Part shown: piece after piece, positions 1 to 14,100 of the stretch
Position numbering within the stretch: the first letter of the stretch is position 1
Layout: each line of letters starts with the position of its first letter
Assembly (NCBI GenBank): GCA_037013495.1
Contig: CM072802.1
Location: forward strand, 65,314,983 to 65,378,982
Length of the DNA stretch: 64,000 bases
DNA from: Hippophae tibetana
Taxonomy: Eukaryota > Streptophyta > Magnoliopsida > Rosales > Elaeagnaceae
Direction of reading: 5' to 3'
Position numbers and translations under genes: made by a program
Notes under the pieces: generated by a model
Databases searched by the model: none
What the model was told of the DNA's origin: nothing
The model's input: only the letters and a program-made list of their open reading frames with translations

Positions 1-311
1 AAATACGAAGGTGGCAAGGAATGCTCGTTTTGAGGTGCCACCTTTGCGAGCATTGATGGGCACCTCTAACACCCCGTGGGCAAAACCATGTCAAACGATG
101 GAGTTTTAGGGTGATGTTTTTAACACATGTTTAGAATAGTATACCATCTCGTACTGTAAAGTTTCATAATTTGATGGACCCGGGAAGTATTCTTAGTCAT
201 TTTTTCAAATTTTCGAAAAATAATGAAAAATAGAAAATTGGGCCAAAATTATTATTTCTTGTTGGATGCAATTACTTTCATCATCTAAGATTTATTGATC
301 AGAAAATGTAA

Positions 312-637
312 GGTTTGGCATGATATAAATACGAAGATGACAAGGAATGCTCGTTTTGAGGTGCCACCGTTGCGGGCATTGACGGGCACCTCGAACACCC
401 CGTGGGCAAAACCACGTCAAACGATGGAATTTTAGGGTGATGTTTTTTACACATGTTTAGAATAGTATACCATCTCGTACTGTAAAGTTTCATAATTTGA
501 TGCACCCGGGAAGTATTCTTAGTCATTTTTTCAAATTTTCGAAAAATAATGCAAAATAGAAAATTCGGCCAAAATTATTATTTCTTTTTGGATGCAATTC
601 CTTTCATCATCTAAGATTTATTCATCACAAAATGTAA
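312..637 (+). repeat. Representative type A satellite monomer (326 bp)
   Basis: Exemplar of the more common subfamily, counted from one 'ggtttggc' to the next. In order it has: ggtataaat-like start, GAGGTGCC...GGCACCTC dyad, 'aaaccacgtcaaacgatgg', 'ttttagggtgatg', 'cacatgtttagaatagta', 'cccgggaag' (SmaI/XmaI), a TTTTCGAAAA palindrome, 'ttcggccaaaattattatttc' and 'gatgcaattcctttcatcatc'. Other A copies differ by scattered substitutions, for example gcgggcattgacggg versus gcgagcattgatggg. Confidence 0.9.
358..392. repeat. Dyad symmetry inside the satellite monomer
   Basis: Left arm GAGGTGCC (358-365) and right arm GGCACCTC (385-392) are perfect reverse complements separated by 19 bp. The same pair recurs in most type A monomers. 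In type B the right arm reads GACACCTC, leaving a 6-bp GAGGTG/CACCTC core. Dyad symmetries able to extrude non-B DNA are known in several centromeric satellites; a role here is inference. Confidence 0.75.
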
Positions 638-3245
638 GGTTTGGCATGATTTAAATACGAAGATGACAAGGAATGCTCGTTTTGAGGTGCCACCGTTGCG
701 GGCATTGACGGGCACCTCTAACACCCCGGTGGCAAAACCACGTCAAACGATGGAATTTTAGGGTGATGTTTTTTACACATGTTTAGAATAGTATTCCATC
801 TCGTACTCTAAAGTTTCATAATTTGATGGACCCGGGAAGTATTCTAAGTCATTGTTTCAAATTTTCGAAAAATAATGAAAAATAGAAAAATTTGGCCAAA
901 ATTATTATTTCTTGTGGGATGCAATTCCTTTCATCATCTAAGATTTATTAATCACAAAATATAAAGTTTGGCATGATATAAATACGAAGATGACAAGGAA
1001 TGCTCGTTTTGAGGTGCCACCATTGCGGGTATTGATGGGCACCTCTAACACCCCGGTGGCAAAATCATGTCAAACGATGGAATTTTAGGGTGATGTTTTT
1101 TACACATGTTGAGAATAGTATTCCATCTCGTACTGTAAAGTTTCATAATTTGATGGACCCGGGAAGTATTCTTAGTCATTTTTTCAAATTTTAAAAAAAT
1201 AATGAAAAATAAAAAATTCAGCCAAAATTATTATTTCTTGTTGGATGCAATTCCTTTCATCATCTAAGATTTATTGATCACAAAATGTAAGGTTTGGCAA
1301 ATATAAATACGAAGATGACAAGGAATTCTCCTTTTGAGGTGCCACCGTTGCGGGCATTGACGGGCACCTCTAACACCCCGGTGGCAAAACCATGTCAAAC
1401 GATGGAATTTTAGGGTGATGTTTTTTACACATGTTTAGAATAGTATTCCATCTCGTACTCTAAAGTTTCATAATTTGATGGACCCGGGAAGTATTCTAAG
1501 TCATATTTTCAAATTTTCGAAAAAATAATGAAAATAAGAAAATTCGGCAAAAATTATTATTTCTTGTTGGATGCAATTCATTTCATCATCTAAAATTTAT
1601 TGATCAAAAAATATAAAGTTTGGCACGGTATAAATACGAAGATGAGAAGAAATCCTCGTTTTGAGGTGCCACCATTGCGGGTATTGATAGACACCTCTAA
1701 CACCACGTGCCCAAAACAATGTCAAACGATGGTCTTTTGGGGCGATTGTTTTCACACATGTTTAGAATAGTACGCCATCTCGTCCAGAAGGTTTCATGAT
1801 TTTATGAAAAAGAAAAGTATTTTTAGTCATTTTTTGATGTCTTCGAAAAATCATTAAAAATGGAAAATTCGGCCAAAATTATAATTTATTGTTGGATGCA
1901 ATTCCTTTCATCATCTAAGATTTATTGATCACAAAATATTAAGTTTGGCATGATATAAATACGAAGATGGCAAGGAATCCTCGTTTTGAGGTGCCACCAT
2001 TGCGAGCATTGATGGGCACCTCTAACACCCCGTGGGCAAAACCATGTCAAACGATGGAATTTTAGGGTGATGTTTTTAACACATGTTTAGAATAGTATAC
2101 CATCTCGTACTATAAAGTTTCATAATTTGATGGACCCGGGAAGTATTCTTAGTCATTTTTTCAAATTTTCGAAAAATAATGAAAAATAGAAAATTCGGCC
2201 AAACTTATTATTTCTTGGTGGATGCAATTCCTTTCATCATCTAAGATTTATTGATCACAAAATGTAAGGTTTGGCATGATATAAATACGAATATGACAAG
2301 GAATGGTCGTTTTGAGGTCCACCGTTGCGGGCATTGACGGGCACCTCTAACACCCCGGTGGCAAAACCATGTCAAACGATGGAATTTTAGGGTGATGTTT
2401 TTTACACATGTTTAGAATAGTATTCCATCTCGTATTCTAAAGTTTCATAATTTGATGGACCCGGGAAGTATTCTAAGTCATTTTTTCAAATTTTCGAAAA
2501 ATAATGAAAAATTGAAAATTCGGCCAAAATTATTATTTCTTGTCGGATGCAATTACTTTCATCATCTAAGATTTATTGATCATAAAATGTAAGGTTTGGC
2601 ATGATATAAATACGAAGATGACAAAGAATGCTCGTTTTGAGGTGCCACCATTGCGAGCATTGATGGGCACCTCTAACACCCCGTGGGCAAAACCATGTCA
2701 AACGATGGAATTTTAGGGTGATGTTTTTAACACATGTTTAGAATAGTATAACATCTCGTACTATAAAGTTTCATAATTTGATGGATCCGGGAATTATTCT
2801 AAGTCATTTTTTCAAATTTTCGAAAAATAATGAAAAATAGAAAAATTCGGCCAAAATTATTATTTCTTGTTGGATGCAATTCCTTTCATCATCTAAGATT
2901 TATTGATCACAAAATGTAAGGTTTGGCATGATATAAATACGAAGATGACAAAGAATGCTCGTTTTGAGGTGCCACCGTTGCGAGCATTGATGGGCACCTC
3001 TAACACCCCGTGGGCAAAACCATGTCAAACGATGGAATTTTAGGGTGATGTTTTTAACACATGTTTAGAATAGTATACCATCTCGTACTATAAAGTTTCA
3101 TAATTTGATGGACCCGGGAAGTATTCTAAGTCATTTTTTCAAATTTTCGAAAAATAATGAAAATTAGAAAATTGGGCCAAAATTATTATTTCTTGTTGGA
3201 TGCAATTCCTTTCATCATCTAAGATTTATTGATCAAAAAATATAA

Positions 3246-3570
3246 AGTTTGGCATGGTATAAATACGAAGATGACAAGAAATCCTCGTTTTGAGGTGCCA
3301 CCGTTGCGGGCATTGATAGACACCTCTAACACCCCGTGCCCAAAACAATGTCAAACGATGGTATTTTGGTGCGATTGTTTTCACACATGTTTAGAAAAGT
3401 ACGCCATCTCGTCCAGGAAAGTTTCATGATTTTATGAAAAAGAAAAGTATATTTAGTCATTTTTTGAAGTCTCAAAAAATCATTAAAAATGGAAAATTCG
3501 GCCAAAATTATAATTTATTGTTTGATGCAATTCCTTTCATCATCTAAGATTTATTGATCACAAAATATTA
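3246..3570 (+). repeat. Representative type B satellite monomer (325 bp)
   Basis: Exemplar of the second subfamily. It differs from type A mainly in the middle: 'gatagacacctc' replaces 'gacgggcacctc', 'cgtgcccaaaacaatg' replaces 'cgtgggcaaaaccatg', 'ttttggtgcgattgttttcac' replaces the ttttagggtgatg segment, and 'tttatgaaaaagaaaagtat' replaces 'tttgatggacccgggaagtat'. It therefore lacks CCCGGG. B copies often stay open for about 66 codons, but this frame has no recognisable product and is broken in many other copies. Confidence 0.88.
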
Positions 3571-6500
3571 AGTTTGGCATGATATAAATACGAAGGTGGC
3601 AAGGAATGCTCGTTTTGAGGTGCCACCTTTGCGAGCATTGATGGGCACCTCTAACACCCCGTGGGCAAAACCATGTCAAACGATGGAATTTTAGGGTGAT
3701 GTTTTTAACACATGTTTAGAATAGTATACCATCTCGTACTGTAAAGTTTCATAATTTGATGGACCCGGGAAGTATTCTTAGTCATTTTTTCAAATTTTCG
3801 AAAAATAATGAAAAATAGAAAATTGGGCCAAAATTATTATTTCTTGTTGGATGCAATTACTTTCATCATCTAAGATTTATTGATCAGAAAATGTAAGGTT
3901 TGGCGTGATATAAATACGAAGATGACAAGGAATGCTCGTTTTGAGGTGCCACCGTTGCGGGCATTGACGGGCACCTCGAACACCCCGTGGGCAAAACCAC
4001 GTCAAACGATGGAATTTTAGGGTGATGTTTTTTACACATGTTTAGAATAGTATACCATCTCGTACTGTAAAGTTTCATAATTTGATGCACCCGGGAAGTA
4101 TTCTTAGTCATTTTTTCAAATTTTCGAAAAATAATGCAAAATAGAAAATTCGGCCAAAATTATTATTTCTTTTTGGATGCAATTCCTTTCATCATCTAAG
4201 ATTTATTCATCACAAAATGTAAGGTTTGGCATGATTTAAATACGAAGATGACAAGGAATGCTCGTTTTGAGGTGCCACCGTTGCGGGCATTGACGGGCAC
4301 CTCTAACACCCCGGTGGCAAAACCACGTCAAACGATGGAATTTTAGGGTGATGTTTTTTACACATGTTTAGAATAGTATTCCATCTCGTACTCTAAAGTT
4401 TCATAATTTGATGGACCTGGGAAGTATTCTAAGTCATTGTTTCAAATTTTCGAAAAATAATGAAAAATAGAAAAATTTGGCCAAAATTATTATTTCTTGT
4501 TGGATGCAATTCCTTTCATCATCTAAGATTTATTAATCACAAAATATAAAGTTTGGCATGATATAAATACGAAGATGACAAGGAATGCTCGTTTTGAGGT
4601 GCCACCATTGCGGGTATTGATGGGCACCTCTAACACCCCGGTGGCAAAATCATGTCAAACGATGGAATTTTAGGGTGATGTTTTTTACACATGTTGAGAA
4701 TAGTATTCCATATCGTACTGTAAAGTTTCATAATTTGATGGACCCGGGAAGTATTCGTAGTCATTTTTTCAAATTTTAAAAAAATAATGAAAAATAGAAA
4801 ATTCAGCCAAAATTATTATTTCTTGTTGGATGCAATTCCTTTCATCATCTAAGATTTATTGATCACAAAATGTAAGGTTTGGCAAATATAAATACGAAGA
4901 TGACAAGGAATTCTCCTTTTGAGGTGCCACCGTTGCGGGCATTGACGGGCACCTCTAACACCCCGGTGGCAAAACCATGTCAAACGATGGAATTTTAGGG
5001 TGATGTTTTTTACACATGTTTAGAATAGTATTCCATCTCGTACTCTAAAGTTTCATAATTTGATGGACCCGGGAAGTATTCTCAGTCGTATTTTCAAATT
5101 TTCGAAAAAATAATGAAAATAAGAAAATTCGGCAAAAATTATTATTTCTTGTTGGATGCAATTCCTTTCATCATCTAAAATTTATTGATCAAAAAATATA
5201 AAGTTTGGCACGGTATAAATACGAAGATGAGAAGAAATCCTCGTTTTGAGGTGCCACCGTTGCGGGTATTGATAGACACCTCTAACACCCCGTGCCTAAA
5301 ACAATGTCAAACGATGGTATTTTGGGGCGATTGTTTTCACACATGTTTAGAATAGTACGCCATCTCGTCGAGGAAAGTTTCATGATTTTATGAAAAAGAA
5401 AAGTATTTTTAGTCATTTTTTGATGTCTTCGAAAAATCATTAAAAATGGAAAATTCGGCCAAAATTATAATTTATTGTTGGACGCAATTCCTTTCATCAT
5501 CTAAGATTTATTGATCACAAAATATTAAGTTTGGCATGATATAAATACGAAGATGGCAAGGAATCCTCGTTTTGAGGTGCCACCATTGCGAGCATTGATG
5601 GGCACCTCTAACACCCCGTGGGCAAAACCATGTCAAACGATGGAATTTTAGGGTGATGTTTTTAACACATGTTTAGATTAGTATACCATCTCGTACTATA
5701 AAGTTTCATAATTTGATGGACCCGGGAAGTATTCTTAGTCATTTTTTCAAATTTTCGAAAAATAATGAAAAATAGAAAATTCGGCCAAACTTATTATTTC
5801 TTGGTGGATGCAATTCCTTTCATCATCTAAGATTTATTGATCACAAAATGTAAGGTTTGGCATGATATAAATACGAAGATGACAAGGAATGGTCATTTTG
5901 AGGTGCCACCGTTGCGGGCATTGACGGGCACCTCTAACACCCCGGTGGCAAAACCATGTCAAACGATGGAATTTTAGGGTGATGTTTTTTACACATGTTT
6001 AGAATAGTATTCCATCTCGTATTCTAAAGTTTCATAATTTGATGGATCCGGGAAGTATTCTAAGTCATTTTTTCAAATTTTCGAAAAATAATGAAAAAAT
6101 GAAAATTCGGCCAAAATTATTATTTCTTGTCGGATGCAATTACTTTCATCATCTAAGATTTATTGATCATAAAATGTAAGGTTTGGCATGATATAAATAC
6201 GAAGATGACAAAGAATGCTCGTTTTGAGGTGCCACCGTTGCGAGCATTGATGGGCACCTCTAACACCCCGTGGGCAAAACCATGTCAAACGATGGAATTT
6301 TAGGGTGATGTTTTTAACACATGTTTAGAATAGTATACCATCTCGTACTATAAAGTTTCATAATTTGATGGATCCGGGAATTATTCTAAGTCATTTTTTC
6401 AAATTTTCGAAAAATAATGAAAAATAGAAAAATTCGGCCAAAATTATTATTTCTTGTTGGATGCAATTCCTTTCATCATCTAAGATTTATTGATCACAAA

Positions 6501-6929
6501 ATGTAAGGTTTGGAATGATATAAATACGAAGATGACAAGGAATGCTCGTTTTGAGGTGCCACCGTTGCGGGCATTGACGGGCACCTAGAACACCCCGTGG
6601 GCAAAACCACGTCAAACGATGGAATTTTAGGGTGATGTTTTTAACACATGTTTAGAATAGTATACCATCTCGTACTATAAAGTTTCATAATTTGATGGAC
6701 CCGGGAAGTATTCTTAGTCATTTTTTCAAATTTTCGAAAAATAATGAAAAATAGAAAATTCGGCCAAACTTATTATTTCTTGGTGGATGCAATTCCTTTC
6801 ATCATCTAAGATTTATTGATCACAAAATGTAAGGTTTGGCATGATATAAATACGAAGATGACAAGGAATGGTCATTTTGAGGTGCCACCGTTGCGGGCAT
6901 TGACGGGCACCTCTAACACCCCGGTGGCA

Positions 6930-9900
6930 AAACCATGTCAAACGATGGAATTTTAGGGGGATGTTTTTTACACATGTTTAGAATAGTATTCCATCTCGTA
7001 CTCTAAAGTTTCATAATTTGATGGACCCGGGAAGTATTCTAAGTCGTATTTTCAAATTTTCGAAAAAATAATGAAAATAAGAAAATTCGGCAAAAATTAT
7101 TATTTCTTGTTGGATGCAATTCCTTTCATCATCTAAAATTTATTGATCAAAAAATATAAAGTTTGGCACGGTATAAATACGAAGATGAGAAGAAATCCTC
7201 GTTTTGAGGTGCCACCGTTGCGGGTATTGATAGACACCTCTAACACCCCGTGCCTAAAACAATGTCAAACGATGGTATTTTGGGGCGATTGTTTTCACAC
7301 ATGTTTAGAATAGTACGCCATCTCGTCGAGGAAAGTTTCATGATTTTATGAAAAAGAAAAGTATTTTTAGTCATTTTTTGATGTCTTCGAAAAATCATTA
7401 AAAATGGAAAATTCGGCCAAAATTATAATTTATTGTTGGACGCAATTCCTTTCATCATCTAAGATTTATTGATCACAAAATATTAAGTTTGGCATGATAT
7501 AAATACGAAGATGGCAAGGAATCCTCGTTTTGAGGTGCCACCATTGCGAGCATTGATGGGCACCTCTAACACCCCGTGGGCAAAACCATGTCAAACGATG
7601 GAATTTTAGGGTGATGTTTTTAACACATGTTTAGAATAGTATACCATCTCGTACTATAAAGTTTCATAATTTGATGGACCCGGGAAGTATTCTTAGTCAT
7701 TTTTTCAAATTTTCGAAAAATAATGAAAAATAGAAAATTCGGCCAAACTTATTATTTCTTGGTGGATGCAATTCCTTTCATCATCTAAGATTTATTGATC
7801 ACAAAATGTAAGGTTTGGCATGATATAAATACGAAGATGACAAGGAATGGTCATTTTGAGGTGCCACCGTTGCGGGCATTGACGGGCACCTCTAACACCC
7901 CGGTGGCAAAACCATGTCAAACGATGGAATTTTAGGGTGATGTTTTTTACACATGTTTAGAATAGTATTCCATCTCGTATTCTAAAGTTTCATAATTTGA
8001 TGGATCCGGGAAGTATTCTAAGTCATTTTTTCAAATTTTCGAAAAATAATGAAAAATTGAAAATTCGGCCAAAATTATTATTTCTTGTCGGATGCAATTA
8101 CTTTCATCATCTAAGATTTATTGATCATAAAATGTAAGGTTTGGCATGATATAAATACGAAGATGACAAAGAATGCTCGTTTTGAGGTGCCACCGTTGCG
8201 AGCATTGATGGGCACCTCTAACACCCCGTGGGCAAAACCATGTCAAACGATGGAATTTTAGGGTGATGTTTTTAACACATGTTTAGAATAGTATACCATC
8301 TCGTACTATAAAGTTTCATAATTTGATGGATCCGGGAATTATTCTAAGTCATTTTTTCAAATTTTCGAAAAATAATGAAAAATAGAAAAATTCGGCCAAA
8401 ATTATTATTTCTTGTTGGATGCAATTCCTTTCATCATCTAAGATTTATTGATCACAAAATGTAAGGTTTGGAATGATATAAATACGAAGATGACAAGGAA
8501 TGCTCGTTTTGAGGTGCCACCGTTGCGGGCATTGACGGGCACCTAGAACACCCCGTGGGCAAAACCACGTCAAACGATGGAATTTTAGGGTGATGTTTTT
8601 AACACATGTTTAGAATAGTATACCATCTCGTACTATAAAGTTTCATAATTTGATGGACCCGGGAAGTATTCTAAGTCATTTTTTCAAATTTTCGAAAAAT
8701 AATGAAAATTAGAAAATTGGGCCAAAATTATTATTTCTTGTTGGATGCAATTCCTTTCATCATCTAAGATTTATTGATCAAAAAATATAAAGTTTGGCAT
8801 GGTATAAATACGAAGATGAGAAGAAATCCTCGTTTTGAGGTGCCACCGTTGCGGGCATTGATAGACACCTCTAACACCCCGTGCCCAAAACAATGTCAAA
8901 CGATGGTATTTTGGTGCGATTGTTTTCACACATGTTTAGAAAAGTACACCATCTCGTCCAGGAAAGTTTCATGATTTTATGAAAAAGAAAAGTATATTTA
9001 CTCATTTTTTGAAGTCTCGAAAAATCATTAAAAATGGAAAATTCGGCCAAAATTATAATTTATTGTTTGATGCAATTCCTTTCATCATCTAAGATTTATT
9101 GATCACAAAATATTAAGTTTGGCATGATATAAATACGAAGGTGGCAAGGAATGCTCGTTTTGAGGTGCCACCTTTGCGAGCATTGATGGGTACCTCTAAC
9201 ACCCCGTGGGCAAAACCATGTCAAACGATGGAATTTTAGGGTGATGTTTTTAACACATGTTTAGAATAGTATACCATCTCGTACTGTAAAGTTTCATAAT
9301 TTGATGGACCCGGGAAGTATTCTTAGTCATTTTTTCAAATTTTCGAAAAATAATGAAAAATAGAAAATTCGGCCAAAATTATTATTTCTTGTTGGATGCA
9401 ATTCCTTTCATCATCTAAGATTTATTGATCACAAAATGTAAGGTTTGGCAAATATAAATACGAAGATGACAAGGAATTCTCCTTTTGAGGTGCCACCGTT
9501 GCGGGCATTGACGGGCACCTCTAACACCCCGGTGGCAAAACCATGTCAAACGATGGAATTTTAGGGTGATGTTTTTACACATGTTTAGAATAGTATTCCA
9601 TCTCGTACTCTAAAGTTTCATAATTTGATGGACCCGGGAAGTATTCTAAGTCATATTTTCAAATTTTCGAAAAAATAATGAAAATAAGAAAATTCGGCAA
9701 AAATTATTATTTCTTGTTGGATGCAATTCCTTTCATCAACTAAAATTTATTGATCAAAAAATATAAAGTTTGGCACGGTATAAATACGAAGATGAGAAGA
9801 AATCCTCGTTTTGAGGTGCCACCGTTGCGGGTATTGATAGACACCTCTAACACCCCGTGCCCAAAACAATGTCAAACGATGGTATTTTGGGGCGATTGTT

Positions 9901-12900
9901 TTCACACATGTTTAGAATAGTACGCCATCTCGTCCAGGAAAGTTTCATGATTTTATGAAAAAGAAAAGTATTTTTAGTCATTTTTTGATGTCTTCGAAAA
10001 ATCATTAAAAATGGAAAATTCGGCCAAAATTATAATTTATTGTTGGATGCAATTCCTTTCATCATCTAAGATTTATTGATCACAAAATATTAAGTTTGGC
10101 ATGATATAAATACGAAGATGGCAAGGAATCCTCGTTTTGAGGTGCCACCATTGCGAGCATTGATGGGCACCTCTAACACCCCGTGGGCAAAACCATGTCA
10201 AACGATGGAATTTTAGGGTGATGTTTTTAACACATGTTTAGAATAGTATTCCATCTCGTACTCTAAAGTTTCATAATTTGATGGACCCGGGAAGTATTCT
10301 AAGTCATTTTTTCAAATTTTCGAAAAATAATGAAAAATAGAAAATTCGGCCAAAATTATTATTTCTTGTTGGATGCAATTCCTTTCATCATCTAAGATTT
10401 ATTGATAAAAAAATATAAAGTTTGGCACGGTATAAATACGAAGATGAGAAGAAATCCTCATTTTGAGGTGCCACCGTTGCGGGCATTGACGTGCACCTCT
10501 AACACCCCGGTGGCAAAACCATGTCAAACGATGGAATTTTAGGGTGATGTTTTTTACACATGTTTAGAATAGTATTCCATCTCGTACTCTAAAGTTTCAT
10601 AATTTGATGGACCCGGGAAGTATTCTAAGTCGTATTTTCAAATTTTCGAAAAAATAATGAAAATAAGAAAATTCGGCAAAAATTATTATTTCTTGTTGGA
10701 TGCAATTCCTTTCATCATCTAAAATTTATTGATCAAAAAATATAAAGTTTGGCACGGTATAAATACGAAGATGAGAAGAAATCCTCGTTTTGAGGTGCCA
10801 CCGTTGCGGGTATTGATAGACACCTCTAACACCCCGTGCCTAAAACAATGTCAAACGATGGTATTTTGGGGCGATTGTTTTCACACATGTTTAGAATAGT
10901 ACGCCATCTCGTCGAGGAAAGTTTCATGATTTTATGAAAAAGAAAAGTATTTTTAGTCATTTTTTGATGTCTTCGAAAAATCATTAAAAATGGAAAATTC
11001 GGCCAAAATTATAATTTATTGTTGGACGCAATTCCTTTCATCATCTAAGATTTATTGATCACAAAATATTAAGTTTGGCATGATATAAATACGAAGATGG
11101 CAAGGAATCCTCGTTTTGAGGTGCCACCATTGCGAGCATTGATGGGCACCTCTAACACCCCGTGGGCAAAACCATGTCAAACGATGGAATTTTAGGGTGA
11201 TGTTTTTAACACATGTTTAGAATAGTATACCATCTCGTACTATAAAGTTTCATAATTTGATGGACCCGGGAAGTATTCTTAGTCATTTTTTCAAATTTTC
11301 GAAAAATAATGAAAAATAGAAAATTCGGCCAAACTTATTATTTCTTGGTGGATGCAATTCCTTTCATCATCTAAGATTTATTGATCACAAAATGTAAGGT
11401 TTGGCATGATATAAATACGAAGATGACAAGGAATGGTCATTTTGAGGTGCCACCGTTGCGGGCATTGACGGGCACCTCTAACACCCCGGTGGCAAAACCA
11501 TGTCAAACGATGGAATTTTAGGGTGATGTTTTTTACACATGTTTAGAATAGTATTCCATCTCGTATTCTAAAGTTTCATAATTTGATGGATCCGGGAAGT
11601 ATTCTAAGTCATTTTTTCAAATTTTCGAAAAATAATGAAAAATTGAAAATTCGGCCAAAATTATTATTTCTTGTCGGATGCAATTACTTTCATCATCTAA
11701 GATTTATTGATCATAAAATGTAAGGTTTGGCATGATATAAATACGAAGATGACAAAGAATGCTCGTTTTGAGGTGCCACCGTTGCGAGCATTGATGGGCA
11801 CCTCTAACACCCCGTGGGCAAAACCATGTCAAACGATGGAATTTTAGGGTGATGTTTTTAACACATGTTTAGAATAGTATACCATCTCGTACTATAAAGT
11901 TTCATAATTTGATGGATCCGGGAATTATTCTAAGTCATTTTTTCAAATTTTCGAAAAATAATGAAAAATAGAAAAATTCGGCCAAAATTATTATTTCTTG
12001 TTGGATGCAATTCCTTTCATCATCTAAGATTTATTGATCACAAAATGTAAGGTTTGGAATGATATAAATACGAAGATGACAAGGAATGCTCGTTTTGAGG
12101 TGCCACCGTTGCGGGCATTGACGGGCACCTAGAACACCCCGTGGGCAAAACCACGTCAAACGATGGAATTTTAGGGTGATGTTTTTAACACATGTTTAGA
12201 ATAGTATACCATCTCGTACTATAAAGTTTCATAATTTGATGGACCCGGGAAGTATTCTAAGTCATTTTTTCAAATTTTCGAAAAATAATGAAAATTAGAA
12301 AATTGGGCCAAAATTATTATTTCTTGTTGGATGCAATTCCTTTCATCATCTAAGATTTATTGATCAAAAAATATAAAGTTTGGCATGGTATAAATACGAA
12401 GATGAGAAGAAATCCTCGTTTTGAGGTGCCACCGTTGCGGGCATTGATAGACACCTCTAACACCCCGTGCCCAAAACAATGTCAAACGATGGTATTTTGG
12501 TGCGATTGTTTTCACACATGTTTAGAAAAGTACACCATCTCGTCCAGGAAAGTTTCATGATTTTATGAAAAAGAAAAGTATATTTACTCATTTTTTGAAG
12601 TCTCGAAAAATCATTAAAAATGGAAAATTCGGCCAAAATTATAATTTATTGTTTGATGCAATTCCTTTCATCATCTAAGATTTATTGATCACAAAATATT
12701 AAGTTTGGCATGATATAAATACGAAGGTGGCAAGGAATGCTCGTTTTGAGGTGCCACCTTTGCGAGCATTGATGGGCACCTCTAACACCCCGTGGGCAAA
12801 ACCATGTCAAACGATGGAATTTTAGGGTGATGTTTTTAACACATGTTTAGAATAGTATACCATCTCGTACTGTAAAGTTTCATAATTTGATGGACCCGGG

Positions 12901-14100
12901 AAGTATTCTTAGTCATTTTTTCAAATTTTCGAAAAATAATGAAAAATAGAAAATTCGGCCAAAATTATTATTTCTTGTTGGATGCAATTCCTTTCATCAT
13001 CTAAGATTTATTGATCACAAAATGTAAGGTTTGGCAAATATAAATACGAAGATGACAAGGAATTCTCCTTTTGAGGTGCCACCGTTGCGGGCATTGACGG
13101 GCACCTCTAACACCCCGGTGGCAAAACCATGTCAAACGATGGAATTTTAGGGTGATGTTTTTACACATGTTTAGAATAGTATTCCATCTCGTACTCTAAA
13201 GTTTCATAATTTGATGGACCCGGGAAGTATTCTAAGTCATATTTTCAAATTTTCGAAAAAATAATGAAAATAAGAAAATTCGGCAAAAATTATTATTTCT
13301 TGTTGGATGCAATTCCTTTCATCAACTAAAATTTATTGATCAAAAAATATAAAGTTTGGCACGGTATAAATACGAAGATGAGAAGAAATCCTCGTTTTGA
13401 GGTGCCACCGTTGCGGGTATTGATAGACACCTCTAACACCCCGTGCCCAAAACAATGTCAAACGATGGTATTTTGGGGCGATTGTTTTCACACATGTTTA
13501 GAATAGTACGCCATCTCGTCCAGGAAAGTTTCATGATTTTATGAAAAAGAAAAGTATTTTTAGTCATTTTTTGATGTCTTCGAAAAATCATTAAAAATGG
13601 AAAATTCGGCCAAAATTATAATTTATTGTTGGATGCAATTCCTTTCATCATCTAAGATTTATTGATCACAAAATATTAAGTTTGGCATGATATAAATACG
13701 AAGATGGCAAGGAATCCTCGTTTTGAGGTGCCACCATTGCGAGCATTGATGGGCACCTCTAACACCCCGTGGGCAAAACCATGTCAAACGATGGAATTTT
13801 AGGGTGATGTTTTTAACACATGTTTAGAATAGTATTCCATCTCGTACTCTAAAGTTTCATAATTTGATGGACCCGGGAAGTATTCTAAGTCATTTTTTCA
13901 AATTTTCGAAAAATAATGAAAAATAGAAAATTCGGCCAAAATTATTATTTCTTGTTGGATGCAATTCCTTTCATCATCTAAGATTTATTGATAAAAAAAT
14001 ATAAAGTTTGGCACGGTATAAATACGAAGATGAGAAGAAATCCTCATTTTGAGGTGCCACCGTTGCGGGCATTGACGTGCACCTCTAACACCCCGTGCCC
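6930..14100. repeat. HOR block 2: 11-monomer unit of 3586 bp, two copies
   Basis: The variant 'cgtgcctaaaac' at 7249 recurs at 10835, and the B monomer beginning near 8774 recurs at 12360, both exactly 3586 bp apart. Each copy holds a different set of monomers from block 1. Copy 2 stops matching near 14090, just after 'gacgtgcacctctaacacc', where the sequence switches to a B-like 'ttttggagcg' monomer. Confidence 0.82.

Larger units (their letters stand above)
1..6510. repeat. HOR block 1: 11-monomer unit of 3585 bp, ~1.8 copies
   Basis: Bases from 1 repeat almost exactly from 3586 (shared 'aaatacgaaggtggcaagg'), including private variants such as 'gatttaaatacg', 'ttggcaaatataaat' and the 'cacggtataaat' B monomer. 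The second copy diverges near 6510, where 'tttggaatgatataaat' and 'cacctagaacacc' appear instead. Within it, about 4.99-6.71 kb also recurs about 1958 bp further on (six monomers), so a shorter register overlaps the 11-mer. Confidence 0.85.

Noticed and set aside
500..545. Possible CENP-B box near 'ttttcgaaaaataatg'
   Set aside because: The NTTCGNNNNANNCGGGN pattern is not satisfied; the CGGG part is missing at the required spacing.
1081..1095. TTTTAGGG resembling the plant telomere unit in every type A monomer
   Set aside because: Only a single unit per monomer and never tandem, so it is a chance word in the satellite, not telomeric DNA.
3229..3429. 66-codon open frame repeated in many B monomers (also 8774, 12360, 14640, 21812 and others)
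   Set aside because: It overlaps the satellite unit exactly, has no recognisable domain, and is identical between copies because the DNA itself is homogenised. Other B copies carry stops in the frame.
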